From positions 1 to 48,037 of IMG/VR virus record IMGVR_UViG_3300032046_000042: a stretch of DNA of 48,037 nt; one strand, given 5' to 3'. The DNA is from a virus. The position numbers and the translations under genes are program-made. Below the pieces are notes generated by a model. The model was not told the DNA's origin. It ran no database searches and saw only the letters and a program-made list of their open reading frames with translations. Positions within the stretch are counted from its first letter, which is position 1. Every line of letters begins with the position of its first letter. Of the stretch, positions 22,687 through 29,982 are shown piece after piece.

Positions 22687-22722
22687 CCACAGTTGCACAC
22701 ATCCTCATGACTTCAACTGTGG
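22687..22722 (-). other. Perfect 9-bp hairpin abutting hammerhead 1
   Basis: On the - strand CCACAGUUG (22722-22714), 18-base loop, CAACUGUGG (22695-22687), then a single G before ribozyme stem III. The loop contains a GAGG and ATG that might mimic a start site. As with hammerhead 2, the hairpin would cap the 3' end of the released upstream RNA. Confidence 0.8.
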
Positions 22723-22985
22723 AAAGTATTTATATGGACTGCGGCTTGTTACAAGGTAACTTCTTATCGCTCGTCAGTATCCAGTTGTTTATTTGCCTTG
22801 CCCTGTGACTCGCACTTGTTATGGGCTACGGCGGTGTGTTTCAACACCCTAACTAGATTGACCGCAAGCGATCTCCCCGTCCCGACAATATCCAGTGCCG
22901 TTCTGCTTTCGCGTTTTATAGCCCGTTCGCTTTTCGCGTGTACTGTCATCGCGACAGTGCGGGCGTCCATATATGCCGTGAGGCG
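22723..22985 (-). ncRNA. Candidate structured leader RNA
   Basis: A GC-richer island in AT-rich surroundings. UAUAUGGAC (22973-22965) pairs perfectly over 9 bp with GUCCAUAUA (22739-22731), closing a multibranch domain of about 240 nt. Inside: GCCCG/CGGGC (22964-22921) enclosing ACUGUC/GACAGU and CGC-GAAAA-GCG hairpins as a three-way junction; GAUCG-CUUG-CGGUC (22873-22860); GGUGU/ACACC (22848-22833); GUUAC-CUU-GUAAC (22760-22748). Its 3' end would be made by hammerhead 1. A 68-residue frame here lacks a ribosome-binding site. I cannot match it to a named RNA class. Confidence 0.5.
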
Positions 22986-23026
22986 ATGGCGCGTTTTATT
23001 TTATGTATTTATTGGAACATATTAAA

Positions 23027-23056
23027 ATCATATATAGCACCATGCAAACCAGCCTG
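23027..23056 (-). promoter_or_regulatory. Candidate leftward early promoter
   Basis: On the - strand CTTACA, 18 bases, TATATA/TATGAT, located about 50 bases before the structured leader RNA. Both hexamers match consensus at about four of six positions. Placement is by eye and the exact -10 register is uncertain. Confidence 0.3.
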
Positions 23057-23063
23057 TAAGTCA

Positions 23064-23086
23064 TTGATTCTATTGACGTTTTTCTT
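23064..23086 (+). repeat. 23-bp direct repeat, copy A1
   Basis: TTGATTCTATTGACGTTTTT and the following bases match copy A2 at 23345-23367 with three mismatches. A shorter GGGCGTTTTTTT at about 23190 may be a third, degenerate copy. Confidence 0.6.
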
Positions 23087-23253
23087 CTATATTCTGGATT
23101 GACAAACCGGAAAACATCATTCTCAAATCATTGTTTTTATGGTCAGGGAACGGTTTTTTAGTTGTTTTTTTGCGATTAAAAAAGGGCGTTTTTTTGTGTG
23201 CATGATTACAACAACTACCGTCCGTATCGGGCATCCGAGATGGATATATTGTT

Positions 23254-23280
23254 TTGTTTTGTTTTGTTTTGTTTTGTTTT
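23254..23280 (+). repeat. GTTTT pentamer array
   Basis: Five tandem GTTTT units between ATTGTTTT and GAAAC. A simple-sequence tract that could melt or bend DNA near an origin, or vary in number between isolates. Confidence 0.85.
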
Positions 23281-23300
23281 GAAACAATAAACTTTAATAG

Positions 23301-23314
23301 ACTTTAATTAAATT
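23301..23314 (+). repeat. 14-bp direct repeat, copy B1
   Basis: ACTTTAATTAAATT, identical to 23488-23501. Both copies are preceded at short distance by AATAGACTT. Confidence 0.6.
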
Positions 23315-23344
23315 TAATTGTGGTCGATCTATTTTCTTAATCGT

Positions 23345-23367
23345 TTGTTTCTATTGGCGTTTTTATT
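23345..23367 (+). repeat. 23-bp direct repeat, copy A2
   Basis: TTGTTTCTATTGGCGTTTTT and following bases; partner of 23064-23086. Confidence 0.6.
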
Positions 23368-23418
23368 TTGTCGTGTTGTCGTGTTGCGTTTTGTTGGCGA
23401 ATTGTTGGAGCATTATGA

Positions 23419-23442
23419 AAGTAATTCACTTTTGAATAATCG
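23419..23442 (+). repeat. 24-bp promoter-like repeat, copy C1
   Basis: AAGTAATTCACTTTTGAATAATCG matches copy C2 (23535-23558) at 19 of 24 positions, beginning with the identical AAGTAATTCA. The ATAATC part lies where C2 has its TATAAT. Confidence 0.6.
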
Positions 23443-23487
23443 CTTATTTTCGAGTGTTGTTTTTTGCATGAAAATAGACTTCAAGAA

Positions 23488-23501
23488 ACTTTAATTAAAT
23501 T
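23488..23501 (+). repeat. 14-bp direct repeat, copy B2
   Basis: ACTTTAATTAAATT, identical to 23301-23314. Confidence 0.6.
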
Positions 23502-23534
23502 ATAGTTTTGTTTTTAGTTCTTTTTTGCTTCCAT

Positions 23535-23558
23535 AAGTAATTCATTATTGTATAATCC
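23535..23558 (+). promoter_or_regulatory. Candidate rightward promoter (repeat copy C2)
   Basis: AAGTAATTCA, then TTATTG and a perfect TATAAT at 23551-23556, 37 bases before the first gene of the rightward operon. No good TTGACA is present; the repeated AAGTAATTCA element in the -35 area suggests an activator or phage-specific recognition. A sister copy lies 116 bp upstream. Confidence 0.5.
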
Positions 23559-23592
23559 ATAAACGAATCTAATCGCCAAAAGGAGATAAGTA

Positions 23593-23844
23593 ATGAACGA
23601 CTACAAACGAAACGCCAACACATACCTGCTACTTGATGCTTGGCAAAAACAAAAAATATCAGCGCAAGTTATCCACGATTACATTTCCGAACTTGTCGAT
23701 AAAGCCGCAACAGTTAAGCGCGAGCTGACCGATGTAGAGTGTGACAGCCTGCGCCGCGCAATGTGGGACAGCATAGGCAATGCTGATAACAGTAACGCAG
23801 CAATCCGCAACTGGTACGCGGCACTACAGGAGCAAAGCAAATGA
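23593..23844 (+). CDS. Hypothetical protein, first gene of the rightward operon
   Basis: 83 residues, helical, with the AAAAGGAGAT site shared with the leftward early genes. Its stop overlaps the next start by 4 bases. Not recognised. Confidence 0.75.
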   Translation: MNDYKRNANTYLLLDAWQKQKISAQVIHDYISELVDKAATVKRELTDVECDSLRRAMWDSIGNADNSNAAIRNWYAALQEQSK

Positions 23845-24218
23845 GAATCACAGAGGCTAAACTGATAAAACTTGGCGCTTGCGATGGCGAGTGGGGAAAG
23901 TATTTTGTTGGTAAAAAATCAGTAGCTGTAAAATTACTGTTAGATGCCGCTATAGCAGACGAAAGGTACTCGTATGCTCAATGGGTGCTGTCTCGCTTGA
24001 TGACGAACAAACAGCAAATAAATTGGGCGGGTTATTACGCGGAGCAAGTAATTAAAATTTACGAAGATAAATATCCAGATAATCCAGCCTACGCTGCCTA
24101 CGCTGCCTACGCTGCTGCTACCTACTCTGCCAAAGCTGCCTTCGCTGCTGAATACAAAACGATGCAGGAAAAACTCTTGCGCAAAGGGCTGGCAATTTTA
24201 TTGGAGCAATCGAAATGA
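23841..24218 (+). CDS. Protein with Ala-Tyr repeats
   Basis: 125 residues. The N-terminal half (KLIKLGACDGEWGKYFVG...LLLDAAIADERYSYAQWVLSRLM) is followed by an alanine-rich stretch with tandem AYA units (PAYAAYAAYAAATYSAKAAFAAEY) encoded by a GCCTAC-GCT repeat. The layout recurs in uncharacterised phage and bacterial proteins. Overlaps both neighbours by 4 bases. Confidence 0.75.
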   Translation: MRITEAKLIKLGACDGEWGKYFVGKKSVAVKLLLDAAIADERYSYAQWVLSRLMTNKQQINWAGYYAEQVIKIYEDKYPDNPAYAAYAAYAAATYSAKAAFAAEYKTMQEKLLRKGLAILLEQSK

Positions 24219-24478
24219 CAGCGCCGGAAGTGATTTATATGCCGACTGATGTAAACGACAAGTTAATCGGGGATGATTATCAGGACTGCCGATACCATCC
24301 GAGCGACATAAAATACATCCACGCCGACAAGTACGGCGAGCTTGTGGCGGCTTTGAAGTTATGCAGAAGTTTATGCCAGCGTATGTCCGGAGGTAACTTA
24401 ATACTGACCGACGAAATGATTTATATAGACAAAGCAATCGCAAAGGCGGAGCAACACAGCACAGCGGAGGGGTTATGA
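24215..24478 (+). CDS. Hypothetical small protein
   Basis: 87 residues. MTAPEVIYM..., then YIHADKYGELVAALKLCRSLC, a pattern common to small phage proteins carried near replication genes. Overlaps both neighbours by 4 bases. No known role. Confidence 0.75.
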   Translation: MTAPEVIYMPTDVNDKLIGDDYQDCRYHPSDIKYIHADKYGELVAALKLCRSLCQRMSGGNLILTDEMIYIDKAIAKAEQHSTAEGL

Positions 24479-24906
24479 ACTCAAAACAGCGCAGACAGAA
24501 ACAAAAGTTTCTACACGGGATTGCACAAGGGTTAGCTAACCTGCACATACAGCTTGCAGACGATGCCGAAAAGCATGGCGACTTTGAGAAGTTGAAATAT
24601 GATTTACGCGATTCGGGAAATTCACTGAAAGAACTTTTGCGTAACAGCACAACGGTGGTGTATAGAGATTTTCCAGATGACGCGCACGCGGTTGATAACG
24701 CTATCGCACAGATAGCAGCCCTACGCGCAGAGAACGAGAGGCTACGCAAAAACCAATTCGATCCAATGATACAAGGTTCTGCTGCTGCTTCAGAAGGCGC
24801 AATGGCTATGCTGGAGATTGTCGGAGAACAGATGGCGCGGCAGAAGGAAGAAATCGCCGCGCTGAAGGCACAGCTTGCATCACTAACACCACCACAGGGG
24901 GAATGA
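24475..24906 (+). CDS. Coiled-coil hypothetical protein
   Basis: 143 residues, with heptad-like segments at about 78-95 (QIAALRAENERLRKN) and the C-terminus (RQKEEIAALKAQLASL). Four-base overlap with the previous gene. Not recognised. Confidence 0.75.
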   Translation: MNSKQRRQKQKFLHGIAQGLANLHIQLADDAEKHGDFEKLKYDLRDSGNSLKELLRNSTTVVYRDFPDDAHAVDNAIAQIAALRAENERLRKNQFDPMIQGSAAASEGAMAMLEIVGEQMARQKEEIAALKAQLASLTPPQGE

Positions 24907-24907
24907 G

Positions 24908-25072
24908 ATGCGGTTCTCACATATCGCTTACCACTGGTGTCCGCGCTGCCGTGATGTTTTGAAACCAGTAAAAAATAATTGCCAGTCATGCGACATAAGA
25001 CCGGAGCTGGTAAAGGTTAGAAAGAAGCCAATTAAGCCATCTGTTTTTTTATATAAGGGGTTAAAGAAATGA
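24908..25072 (+). CDS. Small zinc-ribbon protein
   Basis: 54 residues with two CxxC knuckles (WCPRC and CQSC) 15 residues apart and a basic C-terminus. GGGGGAATGAG precedes the ATG, and the stop overlaps the next ATG in ATGA. A DNA- or RNA-binding ribbon is likely. Confidence 0.65.
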   Translation: MRFSHIAYHWCPRCRDVLKPVKNNCQSCDIRPELVKVRKKPIKPSVFLYKGLKK

Positions 25073-25377
25073 TTGAGGTAAGTTATTCATGGAACGGCAG
25101 AGGCAGTACCGGAGTGGAAATAAATGGATTAGATATTGGCGCGCATTGTTTGCGCTCAATTTATATGGAACGCGAGAACCGTCGAGTAATAAAAGTAAAA
25201 GGTTGGTCAAGCAGCGGACACTTCAACAATAGCAGGATTCACCCACAGTTTTTTTTAATCACGGACGATAAGGTTGTAGCCAACATTGAGTACGACAGAA
25301 GCGATATTCAAAAAGCCAAAGACCTTGTGAGTAATTTTATAATCATGGGTCAGATTCCCGTGGAATATAAGTTGTAG
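25069..25377 (+). CDS. Hypothetical protein
   Basis: 102 residues, beta-rich (VSYSWNGRGSTGVEINGLDIG...HPQFFLITDDKVVANIEY). Not recognised. An AAGGGG site is present in the end of the previous gene. Confidence 0.7.
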   Translation: MIEVSYSWNGRGSTGVEINGLDIGAHCLRSIYMERENRRVIKVKGWSSSGHFNNSRIHPQFFLITDDKVVANIEYDRSDIQKAKDLVSNFIIMGQIPVEYKL

Positions 25378-25399
25378 CTTTTAATAAAGGAGAATGAAG

Positions 25400-25621
25400 A
25401 TGACAAACGAAGTAAAGTTGATTTGCATTACCGAAGAAATAGAACGCAGAAAAATTGAAGCGGACATTTCTAAAACCAATGTCATTGGAGAGCTGGCAAA
25501 AGAATTTAAGGTTGGATATACCACGATATTCCGTGCCTCAAAAAATAAAAATAAATTTTTTGTCAGCACGGATGACAATAAAAAAAGAGCATTGCTCAAG
25601 CGAGTCAGCCATGAAGTATAG
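25400..25621 (+). CDS. Putative helix-turn-helix protein
   Basis: 73 residues from the ATG at 25400, seven bases after AAAGGAGA. IGELAKEFKVGYTTIFRASKN has the spacing of a helix-turn-helix. It may regulate this operon or the divergent promoters. Overlaps the DUF1367 start. Confidence 0.55.
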   Translation: MTNEVKLICITEEIERRKIEADISKTNVIGELAKEFKVGYTTIFRASKNKNKFFVSTDDNKKRALLKRVSHEV

Positions 25622-26084
25622 CGCGGTAAAAACAGCGGACGGAAATCTAATCCCCGCTGGCAAAATAGACGCTGACTTTGTTGATCAGTTAGCAAATGGC
25701 GTGGTGTATCAAGTGGACGTTACACTCCCGCGAAACTACAAATACCATCGCCGGTTTATGGCAATGTTGCGCGTGGCATTCGACGCTTGGACACCGCCAC
25801 TGCTTGAAGGCGAGTATGCTAAATATGGGCAACCGGACAAAGACTTCGACCATTTCCGCAAGGATGTTCTAATTGTTTGCGGGTATAGAAAACCCGTATG
25901 GTCAACCAAGTCAGGCGGTCAATTAAGATTCGATGCTGTTTCCATATCGTTCGCCACTATGGACGATGTTGAGTTCAAGGAAGTCTACAGCAAAGTTTCC
26001 ACCTACCTGCTTGGAACATTCCTCACAACATACACCGCGGACGATCTTGACCGCGTGGTAAATGAATTGGTTGGTTTTATATGA
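25611..26084 (+). CDS. DUF1367 family protein
   Basis: 157 residues from the ATG at 25611. The pattern DADFVDQLANGVVYQVDVTLPRNYKYHRRFMAMLRVAFDAW is characteristic. Family members occur in lambdoid nin-like regions next to recombination nucleases; function is not established. The next gene overlaps by 4 bases. Confidence 0.8.
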   Translation: MKYSAVKTADGNLIPAGKIDADFVDQLANGVVYQVDVTLPRNYKYHRRFMAMLRVAFDAWTPPLLEGEYAKYGQPDKDFDHFRKDVLIVCGYRKPVWSTKSGGQLRFDAVSISFATMDDVEFKEVYSKVSTYLLGTFLTTYTADDLDRVVNELVGFI

Positions 26085-26509
26085 GCCGCCCAATGTATGA
26101 GGACGAGATAACGCTTGCCGCACAAAGCAATGCCGTTCCAGTAATCGAGAAAGCGTTTCACTGTGAGGTTCATTGGCTGCGGAAGTATTATGAGATTGAC
26201 TTTGCCGCCGCACGGCAAGGCAAGGTTGTGGCATGGATTGAATACAAGCGCAGGAATAATAATCACGACCAGTACGGCGATTACTTTGTAGCCTTCTCCA
26301 AAATCTGTTCGCTCAATACTCATGCAGTCAATAGCGGCATTCCTGCCTTTCTGGTTGTGCAATGGAACGATGGTTTTTTCTATCACAAAATCCAAGAGCC
26401 AAACACTTACGAGCTGAAACTTGGCGGGTGGAAAAACCAGCGTGACCCAACCGACTTTGAGCCGGTGATGCACATACCATTGGAACAATTCAGAAAGATG
26501 GAACAATGA
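26081..26509 (+). CDS. PD-(D/E)XK-like nuclease
   Basis: 142 residues. The core reads KYYEIDFAAARQGKVVAWIEYKRR: Asp 40 and the E-x-K of IEYK (54-56), the acidic/lysine triad of the restriction-endonuclease fold. The downstream NSGIPAFLVVQWNDGFFYHKI strand pair also fits. It could trim DNA ends or junctions alongside the RuvC-like protein. Overlaps both neighbours. Confidence 0.65.
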   Translation: MSRPMYEDEITLAAQSNAVPVIEKAFHCEVHWLRKYYEIDFAAARQGKVVAWIEYKRRNNNHDQYGDYFVAFSKICSLNTHAVNSGIPAFLVVQWNDGFFYHKIQEPNTYELKLGGWKNQRDPTDFEPVMHIPLEQFRKMEQ

Positions 26510-26736
26510 AAGTCAAGATAAACACAATGAAACTAAACGGCACGCTTCACGGTTTGCTGCGTGACATTCAAGAAAACGATGTTTTGGAAACCGCTCATGT
26601 AATCGGTGGAACAGATGACCTTGTAGTGATACTGTCTGTCCGCAGCGTTGGCAAGCATGGAGGCAGAAGGTGGGGAATAATTGAAAACAACCGCTCAATA
26701 GAGCTAACCGAGGAATTGAAAAATGAAACCATGTAG
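26506..26736 (+). CDS. Hypothetical small protein
   Basis: 76 residues with a beta-rich middle (DDLVVILSVRSVGKHGGRRWGIIEN). Overlaps both neighbours. Not recognised. Confidence 0.7.
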   Translation: MKVKINTMKLNGTLHGLLRDIQENDVLETAHVIGGTDDLVVILSVRSVGKHGGRRWGIIENNRSIELTEELKNETM

Positions 26737-26881
26737 CACTTGCAAGCAAGCTGAACCGCGCAAAGGACAAAGAACCTGTATGGCGTGCCACAGAAATTAT
26801 ATGCGCGACTGGAACTCAAAAAAGAAAAAGGTTTCACATGAAACAATAAACGAACCAGAACAAAAAATATCCGAGGTGTAA
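26723..26881 (+). CDS. Small zinc-finger protein
   Basis: 52 residues starting inside the previous gene. KPCSTCKQAEPRKGQRTCMACHRNYMRDW has two CxxC pairs followed by a histidine, then a lysine-rich tail, a pattern common in small phage zinc-finger proteins. The ribosome-binding site is weak; coupling to the upstream gene is likely. Confidence 0.65.
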   Translation: MKPCSTCKQAEPRKGQRTCMACHRNYMRDWNSKKKKVSHETINEPEQKISEV

Positions 26882-26885
26882 TGTC

Positions 26886-27122
26886 GTGATACTGCACGCT
26901 CTTTATGTTGCTTGGATAATCGGCATGATTGCTACATCTTTTCACATGGTTGGAATCATTTGGGCAGATTGGGTTAGATATGGCGGCACAGCGAGAAGGT
27001 GGGAAGTGTTGCTGACCATGCTAATTTGCTCGGTTTTTACGGTGTTTTGGGTGGTTTTTTGGTTTGTTTTTATTTTGAAAAAACGAGCAATGAGAAGGCG
27101 CGTAGGCAGGTTCTATCCATGA
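26886..27122 (+). CDS. Two-span membrane protein
   Basis: 78 residues from a GTG; GAGGTG lies about 8 bases upstream. Hydrophobic spans at roughly 2-25 and 41-64 with a basic C-terminus (KKRAMRRRVGRF). Its end overlaps the resolvase start by 4 bases. Role unknown. Confidence 0.6.
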   Translation: MILHALYVAWIIGMIATSFHMVGIIWADWVRYGGTARRWEVLLTMLICSVFTVFWVVFWFVFILKKRAMRRRVGRFYP

Positions 27123-27598
27123 TATGCGGAATAGACATTGGCTTGTCAGGTGGAATTGCTTTCTTTGAGCATGGCAGACTCGGCAGCGTGTTTGATATGC
27201 CAGCCAAGCCTACGCCGTGGGACAAAGGAAGGTGCGTTGACTCATTGGCACTGCATGACATTCTAACGCGGCACAGACCAGTCTGTGCATTCGTGGAGCG
27301 TGTTCACGCTATGCCAAAGCAAGGAGTTTCATCCATGTTTACTTTTGGCATGAGCTTTCAGGCAGTGCTGTCCGTGCTTGAAGTGATGGGCATTCAATAC
27401 CAGTTGGTCGAACCAAAGGCATGGCAAAAAAACTTTGGTGTCGTAGGAAAAACAAAGGAAGGCAAAAAAAGCGCGGACATTGTGAAAGGTTTTTATCCGT
27501 GTGCGCCGATCTATGGAACAAAAGGCGGCATTAAAGATGGACGGTGTGACGCTATTCTAATCGCGCTTTACGGCGGGTCAAAGTTGTTGAAACAGTAA
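27119..27598 (+). CDS. RuvC-like Holliday junction resolvase
   Basis: 159 residues with the RNase H-fold acidic residues of RuvC: Asp 6 in GIDIGLSGG, Glu 60 in AFVERVH, and Asp 140/144 in KDGRCDAILIAL. It would resolve branched DNA before packaging. It is the last gene of the rightward operon and its stop abuts the stop of the convergent GP88-like gene, with no terminator visible between them. Confidence 0.85.
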   Translation: MICGIDIGLSGGIAFFEHGRLGSVFDMPAKPTPWDKGRCVDSLALHDILTRHRPVCAFVERVHAMPKQGVSSMFTFGMSFQAVLSVLEVMGIQYQLVEPKAWQKNFGVVGKTKEGKKSADIVKGFYPCAPIYGTKGGIKDGRCDAILIALYGGSKLLKQ

Positions 27599-28291
27599 TC
27601 AGATAAGCGTTCCTTTTTTGTGGTCGCTTTCAAAGCTGGAAAAACTACTGTCACCAATCTTCTTGATAATGTGCGGGATATTGTTTCTGTATATTCCAAT
27701 CTTGTGGTTATCTGACATTGCCGCTTGCCGGTCATCGCAATCAATGTCGCAGTACCCGCCGTCGATTAAATCTTGGTACACGCCAAACACATCACAATGC
27801 CTGTCCGTATCTTTATCAATCAAGTGATCTTCCTTTCCACCAAAAGAAAAAATAAAAACAAAATTCTTTGGGAATTTATTTGCCATTGACTTGATAAGCG
27901 ACACCGACTTTGTGTAAGCGTAGAACAATTTATCAGGATGCGAATGAGCAATCCACGCCCACGCTTCAGCATATTCCATAGAGAAGAAATCACCAGCATC
28001 ATGCACGCGAATATACCCGCTTGCGTACCGCTTGTGGTTTAGCTCGGTATTCATTGCCTCACGAAAGGCAGACAAGTCATTCAATACCATGTCCAGCTTT
28101 TCACGGTGCGCTTTCTTTACATTACTGAATTGGAATGTTCCAGTCTTTGCGTAACAGAACGAACCGCAGACACCAGCCTGTGGACAGGTATAAAACTTAT
28201 CACCGTTTTCTGTTGTCACAAAATGCGCGGGCAATGTCCACGCCCACACGCCGTTCTTTTTTAGGTCTGCATTTTGAGTAAGAAGTTTCAT
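27599..28291 (-). CDS. GP88-like protein with cysteine cluster
   Basis: 230 residues from the ATG at 28291 (a GTG at 28306 is the alternative). CPQAGVCGSFCYAKTG gives three closely spaced cysteines followed by a Tyr-Ala, and further on GYIRVHDAGDFFS, the hallmarks of the mycobacteriophage gp88-like family, function unknown. More cysteines occur in GGYCDIDCDD. It is the last gene of the late unit and has no good ribosome-binding site; a palindromic hairpin lies in its leader. Confidence 0.7.
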   Translation of the reverse strand: MKLLTQNADLKKNGVWAWTLPAHFVTTENGDKFYTCPQAGVCGSFCYAKTGTFQFSNVKKAHREKLDMVLNDLSAFREAMNTELNHKRYASGYIRVHDAGDFFSMEYAEAWAWIAHSHPDKLFYAYTKSVSLIKSMANKFPKNFVFIFSFGGKEDHLIDKDTDRHCDVFGVYQDLIDGGYCDIDCDDRQAAMSDNHKIGIYRNNIPHIIKKIGDSSFSSFESDHKKGTLI

Positions 28292-28300
28292 GTATGAATC

Positions 28301-28339
28301 CGGCACGGCTCACGGGTGAGCAATCCGATTACCGTGCCG
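28301..28339 (-). other. Nested inverted repeats before the GP88-like gene
   Basis: CGGCACGG (28301-28308) pairs with CCGTGCCG (28332-28339), and GCTCAC with GTGAGC inside. In RNA this makes one long stem immediately 5' of the start codon. There is no T run, so it is not a standard terminator; it may control translation of the gene. Confidence 0.55.
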
Positions 28340-28355
28340 AACACACCTGAACAAG

Positions 28356-28640
28356 TTACGCGGGAGGTGTCCACGGTGTCAGCGGCTCAATGTGCAGGAA
28401 GCCAGAAGCCGCTTCATTCCATTGCGCTGTTTCTGCATTGCTAATCGCGCTGCACATTGGCTGAACACGCTCTGAAATTTCTGCCGAGCAATTTCCGAAC
28501 TTCAATGCCTTGCTATCAGGATTACAAGTCCCAACAAACTCCATAGTCACACCGCCGTGAATGACTACGCCTTTATAAAAATGACCGTGCAGCGTTACCG
28601 GTACGCAGACATTTAGAACATCGTTCAAATCTTTACTCAT
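28356..28640 (-). CDS. Hypothetical protein after the tail fibre
   Basis: 94 residues from the ATG at 28640 with GGAGAAGGG upstream; the frame extends to 28697 without a site. Cysteine-containing beta-rich sequence (VTLHGHFYKGVVIHGGVTMEFVGTC). Its place after the tail fibre gene suggests a fibre assembly or virion protein, without motif support. Confidence 0.6.
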   Translation of the reverse strand: MSKDLNDVLNVCVPVTLHGHFYKGVVIHGGVTMEFVGTCNPDSKALKFGNCSAEISERVQPMCSAISNAETAQWNEAASGFLHIEPLTPWTPPA

Positions 28641-28722
28641 ATCCCTTCTCCATGTTGTAAAAGTTAATGACCGTTTTTCCGCATGGTGGTCAGCCACTTA
28701 AACCGCTTGGGTCGGTTGCGAA

Positions 28723-29982
28723 TTATTGTTTGCCGCGTGAATCGCTCCATCCCATTGTTAAGAGTGAAAGATCGTTGGAAACATTAGTTGTAAACTTCCA
28801 TTTTATTAGGCTATTTGAATCTGTTTGAACAGATAGATTGGTCTGACCAACCCAACTGCTTACCGTACCATTTGATGCAAGTTGAGAATTTGAAGATGTT
28901 TGAACAGCCGGAGCTGTCGCTTGCTGGCTTCCCAACCATAAATACATAAGCTGACCACCACCACCGGCAGCCGCTCTCGCATTTAGACTAGCGCGTGTAG
29001 ATGGCGGTGCAGTAACAAGTCTTGGAGTAGAAGCAAAAGACAATTGAGCTCCATTAGCAAAATCACTCACATAATCAACCCACTCAAAATTATCGCCTGT
29101 TTGAGTAAACTTAACTATTACGCCTGCGCCATAACGAATCCAGCCAATCTGCCGATACTTGTTATAACCAAGTGAGCCAGCATTAGCACCATTCAAAAGA
29201 ACAGACGCGCCAGAGTTTGTATCGAAACCAATATCTATCTGAAGTGTAGGCTTCTGAATAGCGAAAACTCTGTACCAAGTGTTATTCGTCAACGCTACAC
29301 CAACAGGCATACCGCCTACAGGAACGGCAGGCGTTCCACCTTCTGCCCATGCCGCCGTTATTCTTTTACCAAGTGTACCCGTCAAGTCAAAGTTTACTGT
29401 GTTGCCAGAATCTTTACACTGACCGGCAGAAATATCTAAATCACTTGCAGGTGTTGCGGCTGTATTGTTTGAAAGAATAAAGCCATCAATATAATTTCTT
29501 GACACACCGTTATTGATTACTGCGCCGCTTGCTTTCTGTAACACCATCGCACCAAGACCGGCATTAAAAAGCGGGTCGTAGGTAAGTGTGTATCGGTTGC
29601 TTGCTATAAAATCATTGGCAATTAAAGGCGCGTCGAATTGGTCGCGCACTGGTTTAATGCCAAGCGTGGCAACATTTATAGTAACTGGACCAGCTAAATT
29701 TGAGTTAGCAGCTTTGAATCGAACTTGCATACCAGACAGATAGGCTGGTGGTGCTTGAATCGTTCCAATAGTAGACAAGACAATAGCGTTTGCCGTGCCG
29801 GATGTTGAATAGAAATCACCCACCGCAGCATAACCAGAAACGCCTTTTCCAAGTTGATTAAGGTCTGCGCTTGTGAGTGATTGACCAAACGCCACAATGA
29901 TATTCTGTAATTCACTTGGAACTTCGTTCCACTCCGCAGCCGATAATTGACCGCCGGTAACTTTATCGTTTAAGTCTTGCAT
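28723..29982 (-). CDS. Tail fibre protein
   Basis: 419 residues. A short N-terminal helical part (LNDKVTGGQLSAAEWNEVPSELQ) is followed by repetitive, Ala/Gly/Asn-rich beta sequence typical of trimeric fibres. It lies right after the gp48-like baseplate gene, where Mu-like phages place the receptor-binding fibre. The C-terminal part would bind the host surface. No dedicated chaperone is recognisable. Confidence 0.8.
   Translation of the reverse strand: MQDLNDKVTGGQLSAAEWNEVPSELQNIIVAFGQSLTSADLNQLGKGVSGYAAVGDFYSTSGTANAIVLSTIGTIQAPPAYLSGMQVRFKAANSNLAGPVTINVATLGIKPVRDQFDAPLIANDFIASNRYTLTYDPLFNAGLGAMVLQKASGAVINNGVSRNYIDGFILSNNTAATPASDLDISAGQCKDSGNTVNFDLTGTLGKRITAAWAEGGTPAVPVGGMPVGVALTNNTWYRVFAIQKPTLQIDIGFDTNSGASVLLNGANAGSLGYNKYRQIGWIRYGAGVIVKFTQTGDNFEWVDYVSDFANGAQLSFASTPRLVTAPPSTRASLNARAAAGGGGQLMYLWLGSQQATAPAVQTSSNSQLASNGTVSSWVGQTNLSVQTDSNSLIKWKFTTNVSNDLSLLTMGWSDSRGKQ

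Larger units (their letters stand above)
23057..23592. other. Gene-free divergent regulatory region, possible replication origin
   Basis: About 540 bp of very AT-rich sequence with no supportable gene on either strand. It holds three families of direct repeats (listed separately), a GTTTT pentamer array, runs of T, and the probable start of the rightward operon. Divergent transcription, iteron-like repeats and extreme AT content make it the best candidate for an origin, but no initiator site is known. Confidence 0.5.

Noticed and set aside
22756-22778. CTGACGA on the - strand in the leader RNA
   Set aside because: Followed by GAAG and not GAAA, with no suitable stems; not a hammerhead.
22764-22970. 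68-residue frame on the - strand inside the leader RNA region
   Set aside because: No ribosome-binding site, base composition unlike neighbouring genes, and the same bases form a perfect long-range stem and several hairpins. I treat it as non-coding.
24198-24989. 263-residue frame on the - strand
   Set aside because: Shadow of four tightly packed + strand genes with good start sites; sequence is Ser/Cys/Arg-rich and unlike a real protein.
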